From Wukongibacter sp050859025 (lineage in GTDB: Bacteria; Bacillota; Clostridia; Peptostreptococcales; Caminicellaceae), in NCBI RefSeq assembly GCF_050859025.1, contig NZ_CP138200.1, forward strand, positions 1,240,001-1,304,000: a stretch of DNA of 64,000 bases, in the 5' to 3' direction. The notes under the pieces were generated by a model that had not been told where the DNA came from, searched no databases, and saw only the letters and a list, made by a program, of their open reading frames with translations. The position numbers were made by a program, and so were the translations under genes. This document shows, piece by piece, positions 1-8,666 of the stretch (position 1 is the first letter of the stretch; each line of letters opens with the position of its first letter).

Positions 1-224
1 CATTAGCCTGTGCCCCTCCCTTGATATTGGCAGATGAACCTACAGGAAACTTAGATAGTAAATCAAGTAATGAAATAATGAATATATTGATAGACCTGAA
101 TAGAAAAGGTGTTACTCTTGTTTTGATTACCCATGACAATGACATAGCTGAATTAGCCCACAGAATTATAAGGATAAGCGATGGAGAAATTACGAGCAGT
201 ATAGATTGTAAGCGAGGGATGTAA
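1..224 (+). CDS. ABC transporter ATP-binding protein, MacB/LolD type (C-terminal fragment)
   Basis: Nucleotide-binding subunit of an ABC exporter; only the C-terminal ~74 residues are here, since the frame is open at the window edge. The Walker B and D-loop region ILADEPTGNLDS and the H-loop VLITHDND are visible and are typical of the MacB/LolD/FtsE subfamily. The stop is two bases before the ATG of the FtsX-like permease, so the two are translationally coupled and almost certainly form one complex. In this family the pair works with an adaptor protein to export peptides, drugs or lipoproteins; the adaptor would lie upstream, outside the window. Family call is firm, substrate unknown. Confidence 0.93.
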   Translation, partial: LACAPPLILADEPTGNLDSKSSNEIMNILIDLNRKGVTLVLITHDNDIAELAHRIIRISDGEITSSIDCKRGM

Positions 225-226
225 TC

Positions 227-1396
227 ATGAGCCTATTAGTAATTGTAAAAATGTCCATAAAGGAGATAATGGCTAACAAACTAAGATCTATTCTCACTAT
301 GCTGGGAGTTATAATAGGGGTGCTTTCCGTAGTACTTATAATATCCATAGGAAAAGGAGCCACAGAAAGTATTACAGCTGATTTAGAAAAAAAATCAAAC
401 GTTATAGATATACAGATTTATTCTAGTGATGAATATATGGACTATGGGGATACTATAAAGCTTTATAAGAAATTCAATACTAAGGCTGTATCCCCAGTAA
501 TTGAGCTGTCTAGTGAGATAAAGTATAGTGGTGTAGAAAGAAATGTAATGATAAATGGAGTAGATGAAAGCTTTAAAGTAGTAAATGATATAAATCTCCA
601 AAGTGGAAGATTTATTGCCCCTCTAGATGTTGATTATCGAAGTAAGGTGGCTGTAATAAACGATAAAATAGTAGAGATATATTTTAAAGATGAAGATCCA
701 ATGGGGAAGGACATAAAGATAAGTGGTGATAACTATGAGGTCGTTGGAATAATAAAAGAAAGTGATGGAGGATTATTTGATTTTTCAATGGAAGAAGTAT
801 ATATACCTATAACTACGGCTCAAAGACGATTTTCTAGACCCGCAATCAATAGAATTAGCGTTGTTGCATATAGTAAGGATGAGGTTGCCAATTTATCAAA
901 TAGTCTAAACACTTTTCTCAGCCAAAGATATCCAGATAAAGAAAATGAAAAGCAATTTAGGATAGTAATGTCTAAGGACACAATAAAAGAAATAAATAAA
1001 GTAACTGGAACTCTTTCACTGATGCTAGGAGGAATTGCGGCTATTTCTCTTTTAGTGGGTGGTATTGGGATTATGAATATAATGTTTGTATCGGTGAGTG
1101 AGAGAACTAGAGAAATTGGAATCAGAAAAGCAATTGGAGCCCAAAGAAGGAATATATTAACTCAATTTCTAATAGAAGCAAGTGTTGTTAGTGGAGTTGG
1201 AGGATTAATAGGTATATTGCTAGCCGTAGGAATAAACTCTTTAATTAGTATATTTACTCCTTTAAAACCTAATATGAGCTTAGAGGTTGTGATGGGTGCA
1301 TTTCTATTTTCGCTTTTAATTGGAATTGTGTTTGGAGTTTACCCTGCAGATAAGGCATCTAAACTTAAGCCGATTGATGCATTACGATATGAATAA
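227..1396 (+). CDS. MacB/FtsX-family ABC transporter permease
   Basis: Membrane subunit partnering the ATPase just upstream. At 389 residues it has the standard MacB layout: an N-terminal helix (about residues 18-42, MLGVIIGVLSVVLIISIG), an extracellular MacB-PCD-like domain (about 45-250), then three C-terminal helices (about 265-385) holding the FtsX signature SERTREIGIRKAIGAQRRNI. It ends with the usual PADKASKLKPIDALRYE tail. The start follows a GAGGG site and sits two bases after the upstream stop. Proteins of this type are mechanotransmitters rather than channels. Substrate cannot be told from sequence; an antimicrobial-peptide or lipoprotein role is typical in Firmicutes. Confidence 0.93.
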   Translation: MSLLVIVKMSIKEIMANKLRSILTMLGVIIGVLSVVLIISIGKGATESITADLEKKSNVIDIQIYSSDEYMDYGDTIKLYKKFNTKAVSPVIELSSEIKYSGVERNVMINGVDESFKVVNDINLQSGRFIAPLDVDYRSKVAVINDKIVEIYFKDEDPMGKDIKISGDNYEVVGIIKESDGGLFDFSMEEVYIPITTAQRRFSRPAINRISVVAYSKDEVANLSNSLNTFLSQRYPDKENEKQFRIVMSKDTIKEINKVTGTLSLMLGGIAAISLLVGGIGIMNIMFVSVSERTREIGIRKAIGAQRRNILTQFLIEASVVSGVGGLIGILLAVGINSLISIFTPLKPNMSLEVVMGAFLFSLLIGIVFGVYPADKASKLKPIDALRYE

Positions 1397-1409
1397 TCGT
1401 GATTCAGTC

Positions 1410-1455
1410 AAAATAGTATTTGAGTAAGAAAGATAACTCAGATGCTATTTTTCAT
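1410..1455 (+). terminator. Rho-independent terminator of the MacB-type operon
   Basis: Arms of about 16 bp (AAAATAGTATTTGAGT and ACTCAGATGCTATTTT, two G-U pairs) enclose a 10-base loop and run into a T-rich tract just after the permease stop. Confidence 0.7.
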
Positions 1456-1488
1456 TTTATTTACGAATAACCATCTGGCATTGCGATA

Positions 1489-1517
1489 TTGATTTATTTC
1501 ATGTAAAATATTATAGT
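1489..1517 (+). promoter_or_regulatory. Putative sigma-A promoter for the TraB-like gene
   Basis: TTGATT and TATAGT separated by 17 bases, about 65 bases before the ATG at 1581. The match is good but rests on short motifs in AT-rich DNA. Confidence 0.4.
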
Positions 1518-1580
1518 GGACACGAATATATGAATAACCATTCAAATATATTTGAGAACTAGGAAAGGGAGGGAGATATT

Positions 1581-2747
1581 ATGTCAAAGGGTAATGTACA
1601 TGAGATAGACATAGATGATAGAAAAATTATCTTAGTTGGAACAGCTCATGTATCTAAGCACAGTGTAGATGAAGTTAAGGAAATTATTGAAAGAGAGCAG
1701 CCTGATACTGTTTGTGTAGAACTATGTAAATCAAGATATGACTCTATATATGATAAAGATAGATGGGCAAATATGGATATAGTTAAGATTGTTAAAGACG
1801 GAAAGGCGTTATTGTTTTTGATAAATCTTATACTGTCAGCATATCAGAAGAAGATGTCCAAGCAGCTAGGTGTTCAGCCAGGACAGGAAATGATACAAGG
1901 AATCGAATCTGCAAAGGAAGTGGATGCAGAGCTTGTTTTAGCCGATAGAAACATTGATATAACCTTTAAGCGAATTCTGGCAAGTATTAGTTTGTGGGAT
2001 AAGATTAAGCTATTATTCCAATTAATCTATAGTATATTTAAGGACGAAAAGATTACTGAAGAAGATTTAGATAAGATTAAATCAGAAGATATGCTGGATT
2101 CGGCTTTGAAGGAAATGTCTGAAAGTATGCCTAAGTTAAAGGTTCCATTAGTAGATGAAAGGGATAGATATCTTGCCCAAAAGATTAAAGAAGCCCCAGG
2201 TGATAAAATAGTTGCAATTTTAGGAGCAGCCCATGTTCCAGGAATAAAAGAAGAGATAAAAAATGATAATGATTTAGAGAAGCTGACTAAGGTACCAGAT
2301 AAATCAAAAAAGATGAAAATAATCTCATGGACTATTCCAGTGGCTATTATTCTTTTTATAGCATCAACCTTTACGATTAACAAAGATATGGGAACTCAGC
2401 AGATTATGAGCTGGATTCTATGGAATGGAAGCTTATCAGCAATAGGAGCAGTTCTTGCCCTTGCTCATCCACTATCCATAGTTACAGCCTTTTTAGCAGC
2501 CCCAATAAGCTCACTAAATCCACTTTTAGCAGCAGGCTGGTTTGCAGGATTAGCTGAGGTACTAATAAGAAAACCTAGTGTAAAGGAATTCCAAAACCTT
2601 ACTGATGATATTTTAAGCCTAAAGGGTTTTTGGCGTAATAAAGTAACACGTACCTTGTTAGTCGTTGTTTTAGTTAACCTAGGTAGTGTTTTAGGAACGA
2701 TGATTAGTGGTACTGATATCGTTAGAATGTTTATTCATAGCCTATAG
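1581..2747 (+). CDS. TraB/PrgY (GumN-related) family membrane protein
   Basis: A 388-residue protein with an N-terminal TraB domain (about residues 1-235) followed by a membrane domain. The domain opens with the conserved ILVGTAHVSKHS motif, then VCVELCKSRYD, and ends with IVAILGAAHVPGIKEEI; these two GxxH motifs define the TraB/PrgY/GumN superfamily, which resembles metalloproteases. Four or so hydrophobic helices follow (about 246-388). The best-known relative, enterococcal PrgY, lowers self-made sex-pheromone activity; chromosomal homologues in anaerobes have no settled role. Start chosen at the ATG after GGGAGGGAG. It stands alone between two terminators, so context says nothing about the job. 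Confidence 0.85.
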   Translation: MSKGNVHEIDIDDRKIILVGTAHVSKHSVDEVKEIIEREQPDTVCVELCKSRYDSIYDKDRWANMDIVKIVKDGKALLFLINLILSAYQKKMSKQLGVQPGQEMIQGIESAKEVDAELVLADRNIDITFKRILASISLWDKIKLLFQLIYSIFKDEKITEEDLDKIKSEDMLDSALKEMSESMPKLKVPLVDERDRYLAQKIKEAPGDKIVAILGAAHVPGIKEEIKNDNDLEKLTKVPDKSKKMKIISWTIPVAIILFIASTFTINKDMGTQQIMSWILWNGSLSAIGAVLALAHPLSIVTAFLAAPISSLNPLLAAGWFAGLAEVLIRKPSVKEFQNLTDDILSLKGFWRNKVTRTLLVVVLVNLGSVLGTMISGTDIVRMFIHSL

Positions 2748-2766
2748 AGTCGATAAAATTATATAA

Positions 2767-2802
2767 TAAAAGTCCTTTTTTTAAAAAAAGGGCTTTTATT
2801 GT
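2767..2802 (+). terminator. Rho-independent terminator of the TraB-like gene
   Basis: Near-perfect 15-bp hairpin (AAAAGTCC arm pairing with GGGCTTTT, plus a T7/A7 segment) followed by ATTGTC, 20 bases after the stop codon. Confidence 0.75.
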
Positions 2803-2821
2803 CTTAAGATGGAGGAATTCT

Positions 2822-4819
2822 ATGAAAAAACTAATAGTAGCCAGTATGGGAAAAAATACGGGAAATGTAATAGCAAACCAAATTAAAAGTCTTTTAAGTA
2901 ATTATATTACTGTAGAATCAGTCCTCATATCTGAAATGTCTAGGGTTAATATGAAATGTGATATGGTTCTCTTTACAAGCGAATTTACTGCAAAGCTAGC
3001 TATCAAGTATCTTAATAAGGATATAGACTATTTTATTGCTTATAGAGTAATAAATCATAAAAACATTGAATGTGTTATATCACTTCCAGTTGGGACTGAA
3101 GTACTTCTTGTAAACGATGGTGAAAACTCTGCCCTAGAAGCCATAGAACAGTTGGTTGAATTAGGTCTTAACCATATTAAATATTATCCGGTCTATCCTG
3201 GTTGTAGACAATATCCAAAGCTAGAAACGGCGATAACTCCAGGGGAAGCGCCACTTGTGCCTGGATATGTAAACAATCTTATAGATATTGGTACGAGAAT
3301 ACTCGATATAAGAACTATACACGAATTGATTTCTAGGCTTGATATTAAGGAAACACTAAGGGAAAGTCTTGTTACAAGATATATAAAGGACATTATTGAA
3401 ATTTCAAGGTCGATAGATGAAAGTAGAAAATCTGCAAGGGAGTCTCAAAGACTTCTTGAGACCATATTTGACAGTGTAGAGTATGGAATATTGTACGTTA
3501 ACTCCCTTGGGAAAATTGTAAGGGTGAATTCAAAATTTGAATCGATTTTTAACAAGAAGAAAAAGGATATTTTAGGCAAAAACTTCTTTGAGGTCATAGA
3601 TTCTATAGATATTTTTGCAAAGGAAAGAGGCTCATTAATTATTGAGATAGAGGGAAGAGAAGTCCTAATTGATATTGATCAAGTAAGCTTAGAGAATGAT
3701 TTAGGATACTTGGTTACTATAGAGTATACGGAAAAGATATCGAAGCTTGACCATAAGATAAGAAGAAATCATGAGCAGAGGATAAAAAGGAAGTTATATA
3801 CCTTTGAAGATTATCTAACTGTAAATAAAGAAGTAAAGGATATGCTTAAAAGAGCTGAAAAATTTGCTAAAAATGATGCTACAATAATTATCCAAGGAGA
3901 AAACGGAACTGGAAAGGAAATACTAGCCCAGGCAGTTCATATGAGCTCGTTTAGACGAAAAAATGCATTTATTCCTGTAAATATTGCGGCTGTAACGCCA
4001 AATCTTCTTGAAAGTGAGCTTTTTGGATATGAAGAAGGAGCATTTACCGGGGCTCGAAAGGGAGGAAAGGTCGGACTTTTTGAGATTGCCAATGGTGGAA
4101 CAATATTCATCGATGAAATAGGAGATGCACCCTTGGATTTTCAAGTAAAGCTTCTTAGAGTTCTTCAGGAAAAAAGGATAAGAAGAGTTGGAGCCTCTCA
4201 AGAAATACCCATTGATGTAAGGGTTATTACTGCAACTAATAAGAATCTAATTAATCTAATAGATGAAGGAAAATTTAGAGAAGACCTTTTTTTCAGGCTT
4301 AATATTTTGCCCCTAAAGACAATTCCACTGAGAAGGAGAAGGGATGATATAAAGCATTTACTCATGCACTTTGTAGATATATATTTCGGAAAAGGTAAGA
4401 TTAAAAGCGTAGATGAGCTTTTAGATATAGAAACAAATGAATTTCTTTTAAATTATCGATGGAGAGGGAACGTAAGGGAGCTTATTAATTTGGTTGAATA
4501 TATGTCATTCATATACGAGAGCAAAGTGCTGGGAATATCTGCTCTTCCATATTATATGATTGATGATGAATACGACAGGGGTAAGATAATCCTTGATAGT
4601 AGTGAATTATGGGTTCTTGAAGAAATTGAGAAAAATAGAGGGATAGGAAGAAGTAGCCTTGCACAGACTGCTAAAAAGCAGGATATAAATCTAGGAGAAG
4701 GAAAAATTAGAGGAATAATAAAAAGGCTTAAGGAAAAGGAGTTAATAGACTATAAAGAAGGAAAAAGAGGATGTAAAATTAGCAGGAAAGGGATAAACGC
4801 TTTAGAGAATTATAAATAA
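2822..4819 (+). CDS. Sigma-54-dependent transcriptional activator with PAS domain and winged-helix-like C-terminus
   Basis: A 665-residue enhancer-binding protein. Residues about 1-200 form a sensor region I do not recognise; a PAS-like segment follows (about 210-300, ESIFNKKKKDILGKNFFEV); the AAA+ domain (about 335-570) carries Walker A GENGTGKE, the sigma-54 contact loop EEGAFTGA and Walker B GGTIFIDEIG. The C-terminus (about 590-665) is not the usual Fis-type helix-turn-helix: it has the look of a winged helix (RSSLAQTAKK, IRGIIKRLKEKELIDYKEGKRG). A consensus -24/-12 promoter lies 170 bases after the stop, in front of the antiporter and isoaspartyl dipeptidase genes, so this is their likely activator. 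The ligand is unknown; an isoaspartyl or other dipeptide or amino acid is an inference. Confidence 0.92.
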   Translation: MKKLIVASMGKNTGNVIANQIKSLLSNYITVESVLISEMSRVNMKCDMVLFTSEFTAKLAIKYLNKDIDYFIAYRVINHKNIECVISLPVGTEVLLVNDGENSALEAIEQLVELGLNHIKYYPVYPGCRQYPKLETAITPGEAPLVPGYVNNLIDIGTRILDIRTIHELISRLDIKETLRESLVTRYIKDIIEISRSIDESRKSARESQRLLETIFDSVEYGILYVNSLGKIVRVNSKFESIFNKKKKDILGKNFFEVIDSIDIFAKERGSLIIEIEGREVLIDIDQVSLENDLGYLVTIEYTEKISKLDHKIRRNHEQRIKRKLYTFEDYLTVNKEVKDMLKRAEKFAKNDATIIIQGENGTGKEILAQAVHMSSFRRKNAFIPVNIAAVTPNLLESELFGYEEGAFTGARKGGKVGLFEIANGGTIFIDEIGDAPLDFQVKLLRVLQEKRIRRVGASQEIPIDVRVITATNKNLINLIDEGKFREDLFFRLNILPLKTIPLRRRRDDIKHLLMHFVDIYFGKGKIKSVDELLDIETNEFLLNYRWRGNVRELINLVEYMSFIYESKVLGISALPYYMIDDEYDRGKIILDSSELWVLEEIEKNRGIGRSSLAQTAKKQDINLGEGKIRGIIKRLKEKELIDYKEGKRGCKISRKGINALENYK

Positions 4820-4852
4820 ATGGATAGAAATATCCGCAATATGGTCATTTTT

Positions 4853-4885
4853 AGCCTTAAGATTTTCTTATGGCTTTTTATTTTG
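4853..4885 (+). terminator. Rho-independent terminator of the sigma-54 activator gene
   Basis: A 10-bp stem with one mismatch (AGCCTTAAGA / TCTTATGGCT), 3-base loop and TTTTTATTTTG tail. It separates regulator transcription from the sigma-54 promoter downstream. Confidence 0.65.
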
Positions 4886-4987
4886 CTTATATGTAAGAAT
4901 ACAGTAATAGTTTGATTTATACGAAAATTCGCTAAAATGCCATGATGGAGCATAATGTATATTTTCACCTTATCATATACAGGAGGT

Positions 4988-5005
4988 TTGGCACACTAAT
5001 TGCTT
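4988..5005 (+). promoter_or_regulatory. Sigma-54 (-24/-12) promoter of the antiporter-iadA operon
   Basis: TTGGCAC-ACTAA-TTGCTT is a full match to the sigma-54 consensus with correct GG to GC spacing. The predicted start of transcription is near 5014, which excludes translation starts upstream of it and supports the ATG at 5056. A short imperfect palindrome at about 4937-4953 (ATGC...GCAT) is a possible activator site but lies unusually close. Confidence 0.9.
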
Positions 5006-5055
5006 ATATAATTAGTGTCAATATATTTACTAAATATTTTAAGGAGGAATTATAC

Positions 5056-6483
5056 ATGAGTTTAAAGGAAAAGAAAAAACCGACCTTAGGGCAGGCAATC
5101 ATCCCAATTATTTTTATGGTTTTAGCATTGGCCGTAGGTTATGGTTACTTCAAACTTAGAACGGAACCACTTCTTATACTTTCAGCATTTGTTGCTGGGG
5201 TGATTGCAATGAGGTTGGGATATACGTGGAAGGATATGCAAGAAGCAATTATCGAAAAAATTGCTAGAGCTTTGCCTGCCACACTTATCCTATGGAGTGT
5301 TGGTTTTCTTATAGGTTCATGGATGTTCTCAGGAACAGTACCTATGATAATCTATTATGGAGTACAAATAGTTAATCCTAAGTTCTTGCTTGTTACTGCA
5401 TTTATTATTACAGCAATAGTATCTACTGTTACGGGAACATCTTGGGGATCGGCAGGAACTATTGGTGTTGCACTTATGGGTATAGCTGGAGGACTTGGAG
5501 TTTCCCTCCCCGCAACGGCCGGTGCAGTAGTCGCTGGTGCCTATTTTGGAGATAAGATATCACCCCTTTCAGACACAACAAATCTTGCACCGATAGCAGC
5601 AGGTAGTGAGCTATATGAGCATATCAAACATATGTTATATACAACATTACCAGCATTTACAGTATCACTTATAGTATATTTTGTAGTTGGACTTGGAGCT
5701 TCAGGAGATGTAAATACACCTGAAACCGTAAATACAATGTTGGCTCAACTTGATGGAATGTTTAATTGGAATATTGTACTTTTACTACCAGTTGTTATAA
5801 TAATAATAGGATCTCTTAAAAAATGGCCTACTATTCCAACAATGTTAGGAACGAGTTTATTTGCAGTTTGTATTGGAGTATTTATACAAGGCTTTACTTT
5901 CAAGGATGGATTTACTGCTATCGTTAGCGGGTTTAACGTTTCTATGACTGGCTATGATAAGGAAGTTATATGGGAGGTAACTAGACTTATTAACAGAGGT
6001 GGTGTAGTCTCGGTTACTGGGACTACTGTTTTGATCTTCTGTGCGATGGGATTTGCAGGGATTGTCAGCAAGTCAGGTATGCTTGATACAGTGCTTCAAG
6101 CACTAATGTCAAAGGTAAAAACAACAACGGGAATAATTTTATCGACTATAGCATCTTGTTTTACCGTAGCATTTGTTACTGGTAGCTCGTATCTTTCAAT
6201 ACTACTTCCTGGAGAACTTTTTAAGGATGTATATGTTCAAAGGAATCTACATCCTAAGAACTTGTCTAGAACATTGGAGGACTCAGGAACAGTTCTTGTT
6301 CCTTTAATACCGTGGTCAGCAGCTGGAGCATATATGGCCTCTACCCTGGGAGTTTCGACAGTGGAATATCTTCCGTGGGCAGTTCTAAATTATATGGGAA
6401 TAGTATTTGCCATTATACTAGCTGTTACTGGAATAGGAATAGCACGTATAGACAACAGAGATAAAGGAAATAAAGCCATATAG
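5056..6483 (+). CDS. nhaC: NhaC-family Na+/H+ antiporter
   Basis: A 475-residue integral membrane protein with about twelve hydrophobic segments, of the NhaC branch of the ion transporter superfamily. The family-typical GTSWGSAGTIGVALMGIA and GAYFGDKISPLSDTTNLAP motifs are present, the latter holding the conserved Asp residues of the ion site. Some relatives exchange malate/lactate or amino-acid-like substrates instead of Na+/H+. Start placed at the ATG after AAGGAGGAATTATAC; the longer open frame begins before the sigma-54 transcription start and is not translatable from this promoter. It is 19 bases upstream of iadA, so a role in uptake or ion balance linked to dipeptide breakdown is likely. 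The exact substrate is uncertain. Confidence 0.87.
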   Translation: MSLKEKKKPTLGQAIIPIIFMVLALAVGYGYFKLRTEPLLILSAFVAGVIAMRLGYTWKDMQEAIIEKIARALPATLILWSVGFLIGSWMFSGTVPMIIYYGVQIVNPKFLLVTAFIITAIVSTVTGTSWGSAGTIGVALMGIAGGLGVSLPATAGAVVAGAYFGDKISPLSDTTNLAPIAAGSELYEHIKHMLYTTLPAFTVSLIVYFVVGLGASGDVNTPETVNTMLAQLDGMFNWNIVLLLPVVIIIIGSLKKWPTIPTMLGTSLFAVCIGVFIQGFTFKDGFTAIVSGFNVSMTGYDKEVIWEVTRLINRGGVVSVTGTTVLIFCAMGFAGIVSKSGMLDTVLQALMSKVKTTTGIILSTIASCFTVAFVTGSSYLSILLPGELFKDVYVQRNLHPKNLSRTLEDSGTVLVPLIPWSAAGAYMASTLGVSTVEYLPWAVLNYMGIVFAIILAVTGIGIARIDNRDKGNKAI

Positions 6484-6502
6484 TAAAGGGGAGTAGGGTA
6501 TC

Positions 6503-7645
6503 ATGATTCTAGTGAAAAATATAGAAATATATGGTCCAGAGTATATGGGAATAAAGGATGTATTGATAAGTGGGGCTAAGATAGCTCTTATAGAGGATAA
6601 GATAGAGATATCTAGCAATAGAATTGAGAAAATTGATGGAAGCGGAAAGAAAATGATTCCAGGATTTATAGATCAACATGTTCATATAACTGGAGGTGGA
6701 GGCGAAGGCAGTTTCAGAACAAGGGTTCCAGAAATAACCCTGTCAAAGCTTACAAAGGCTGGAATTACAACGGTAGTTGGACTTCTAGGAACGGATTCAA
6801 CCACTAGATCTGTTGAAAACCTTGTTGCTAAGACAAAGGCCTTAAGGGAAGAGGGAATAACCGCATATGCTATTACAGGCTCCTATGAATACCCTACAAA
6901 GACCATTACCGGTTGTGTAAAAAAGGATATTGCATTTATTGATGAAATAATTGGAGCTAAGGTAGCTCTATCGGACCATAGATCATCAAGTCTTAGTAAT
7001 GATGAGTTAGCTAGGCTAGCTTCTGATGTAAGAGTTGCTGCCATGCTTTCGGGAAAGGCAGGAATACTTACTGTACATATGGGGAATGGTGAAAGAGGGT
7101 TAAATCCTATAACTGATGTTCTTAATAATACTGATATTCCAGTTAGAACTATAAGACCTACTCACGTAAACAGGAAGGAAGAACTGCTTACCCAAGCCCT
7201 AGAGTATGCCAAAATGGGTGGAATAATAGACCTTACCTGCGGAATATACAAGGATTTAAGTCCTGCAAGGGTAATTATGAAGGCGGACCAGTCTGGTGTA
7301 CCCCTTGAAAATATAACAATAAGCTCTGACGGATATGGAAGTTGGTCAAAATATGACTCTTCTGGTAATATGATAGAAATAGGAGTTTCTCAGGTTGATA
7401 GCTTATATAATGAATTTAAGACAATGGTTCAAGAGCTTGGCTTTGATATAGATAAGGCCCTTGCATTTGTGACAACCAATGTATCAAAGGCATTAAACCT
7501 TTATCCACAAAAGGGAACCATAAGCGAGGATTCAGATGCTGATGTGCTTATAATTGATGATAATCTTGATATTCAAACCGTTATAGCAAATGGAAAGCTT
7601 ATGATTGATGATGGAGAGATATTGGTTAAAGGAACATATGAATAG
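6503..7645 (+). CDS. iadA: Isoaspartyl (beta-aspartyl) dipeptidase
   Basis: A 380-residue amidohydrolase that cleaves beta-aspartyl dipeptides, which arise from damaged or degraded proteins. The metal-binding GFIDQHVHITGGGGEG motif is near residue 55, ALSDHRSS follows near 155, HMGNGERG near 192 and RPTHVNRKEELL near 218; this pattern is specific for IadA within the dihydroorotase-like superfamily. Length matches the E. coli enzyme (390). The ATG follows AAAGGGGAG. It is the second gene of the sigma-54-driven operon and is followed by a clear terminator, so the antiporter-dipeptidase pair is a self-contained catabolic unit under the activator at 2822. Confidence 0.93.
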   Translation: MILVKNIEIYGPEYMGIKDVLISGAKIALIEDKIEISSNRIEKIDGSGKKMIPGFIDQHVHITGGGGEGSFRTRVPEITLSKLTKAGITTVVGLLGTDSTTRSVENLVAKTKALREEGITAYAITGSYEYPTKTITGCVKKDIAFIDEIIGAKVALSDHRSSSLSNDELARLASDVRVAAMLSGKAGILTVHMGNGERGLNPITDVLNNTDIPVRTIRPTHVNRKEELLTQALEYAKMGGIIDLTCGIYKDLSPARVIMKADQSGVPLENITISSDGYGSWSKYDSSGNMIEIGVSQVDSLYNEFKTMVQELGFDIDKALAFVTTNVSKALNLYPQKGTISEDSDADVLIIDDNLDIQTVIANGKLMIDDGEILVKGTYE

Positions 7646-7665
7646 AATAAATTTTATTAACACAG

Positions 7666-7702
7666 AACTGACAGTAATCTAGGGATTATTGTCAGTTTTT
7701 TG
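7666..7702 (+). terminator. Rho-independent terminator after iadA
   Basis: A 13-bp stem (AACTGACAGTAAT / ATTATTGTCAGTT) with a short loop followed by TTTTTTG. Confidence 0.8.
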
Positions 7703-7784
7703 TATCCCATTATTTTCAAAGCTCTGGAAAAGTAAATAATATTTTTATTTGTAGAGAAGATAATATATAAGATATACACAAATA

Positions 7785-7813
7785 TTGACAAAATGAGATA
7801 TATTACTTAATAT
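7785..7813 (+). promoter_or_regulatory. Sigma-A promoter of the ZIP transporter gene
   Basis: TTGACA and TAATAT with an ideal 17-base spacer, 53 bases upstream of the ATG at 7867. Confidence 0.65.
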
Positions 7814-7866
7814 TAGTAATGGAAACGAACTCTTCATTTATAATAATAGATAGGTGGTAGGATATT

Positions 7867-8595
7867 ATGAACGCCATGACTACAATTGTTGGAATATCAG
7901 TTTTAGGGCCTGTAATAGGTTCACTTATAGGGGTAATAAAGAAACCTTCTGAAGCTTTTATGTATAATATGCTTTCCTTTGCGGCAGGGGTTATGCTTAC
8001 AATATCATTTCTTGAACTTATACCCGAGAGTATAGAATTTTCTTCAATATACATTTGTTCACTAGGTATTGTTATAGGCTCTTTAATAATGTACTCTATT
8101 GATAAACTAATTCCCCACATCCACCCTGAACTGATTAAACAAGAGCAAGGTCGTAATCTACAGAAAACGGCTACATACCTTATAGTTGGAATTTTTTTAC
8201 ATAATTTTCCAGAAGGGATGGCAATAGCCATAGGCACAGTTTCAGATTCTAAAATAAGTATTGCCATAGCTCTTGCAATAGCAATACACAATATTCCGGA
8301 GGGAATATGTACATCGGCTCCATACTATCACTGTACTAAAAATAGACTTAAGTCCTTTTTAGTTTCATCAACAACTGCTTTACCAATTTTAGTGGGATTC
8401 ATATTTGCAAATTTTCTGTTTAAAAATATCTCACCAACATTAATAGGACTTATAATTGGAGCTACAGCAGGGCTAATGATTTATATTTGTGCAGATGAGC
8501 TTATTCCTACCTCATGCTGTAAAACGACAAACCACAGCACTATATTTTCACTTATTGCGGGAATTTTATTTGTGATTTTACTTCAATTGATATAA
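7867..8595 (+). CDS. ZIP-family divalent metal transporter (ZupT-like)
   Basis: A 242-residue membrane protein with about eight helices. The two ZIP metal-site helices are clear: FLHNFPEGMAIAIG (about residues 109-122) and AIAIHNIPEGICTSAPYY (about 136-153), each with the HNxPEG motif that coordinates Zn2+ or related ions. ZIP proteins move divalent metals into the cytoplasm. The ATG follows GGTGGTAGG with a strong sigma-A promoter upstream. A CC pair in DELIPTSCCKTTNH near the C-terminus is an extra possible metal ligand. No metal-responsive operator was recognised. Zn versus Fe or Mn specificity cannot be read from sequence. Confidence 0.92.
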   Translation: MNAMTTIVGISVLGPVIGSLIGVIKKPSEAFMYNMLSFAAGVMLTISFLELIPESIEFSSIYICSLGIVIGSLIMYSIDKLIPHIHPELIKQEQGRNLQKTATYLIVGIFLHNFPEGMAIAIGTVSDSKISIAIALAIAIHNIPEGICTSAPYYHCTKNRLKSFLVSSTTALPILVGFIFANFLFKNISPTLIGLIIGATAGLMIYICADELIPTSCCKTTNHSTIFSLIAGILFVILLQLI

Positions 8596-8666
8596 ATAAA
8601 GAAAAAATCATGTATGATCATGTATAATATTGAATATATATAATTTGTTATTCAAGGAGAAAACAA

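Noticed and set aside
1476..1493. Possible -24/-12 promoter before the TraB-like gene (CTGGCAT)
   Set aside because: The -24-like part is present, but no GC pair is found at the -12 position.
4942..5055. Longer N-terminus for the NhaC-type antiporter
   Set aside because: The extra codons span the sigma-54 promoter and lie before the predicted transcript start; the ATG at 5056 has an ideal ribosome site.
7803..8291. A 162-codon minus-strand frame over the ZIP transporter
   Set aside because: Complement of a clearly conserved gene; no start signals and no recognisable protein features.
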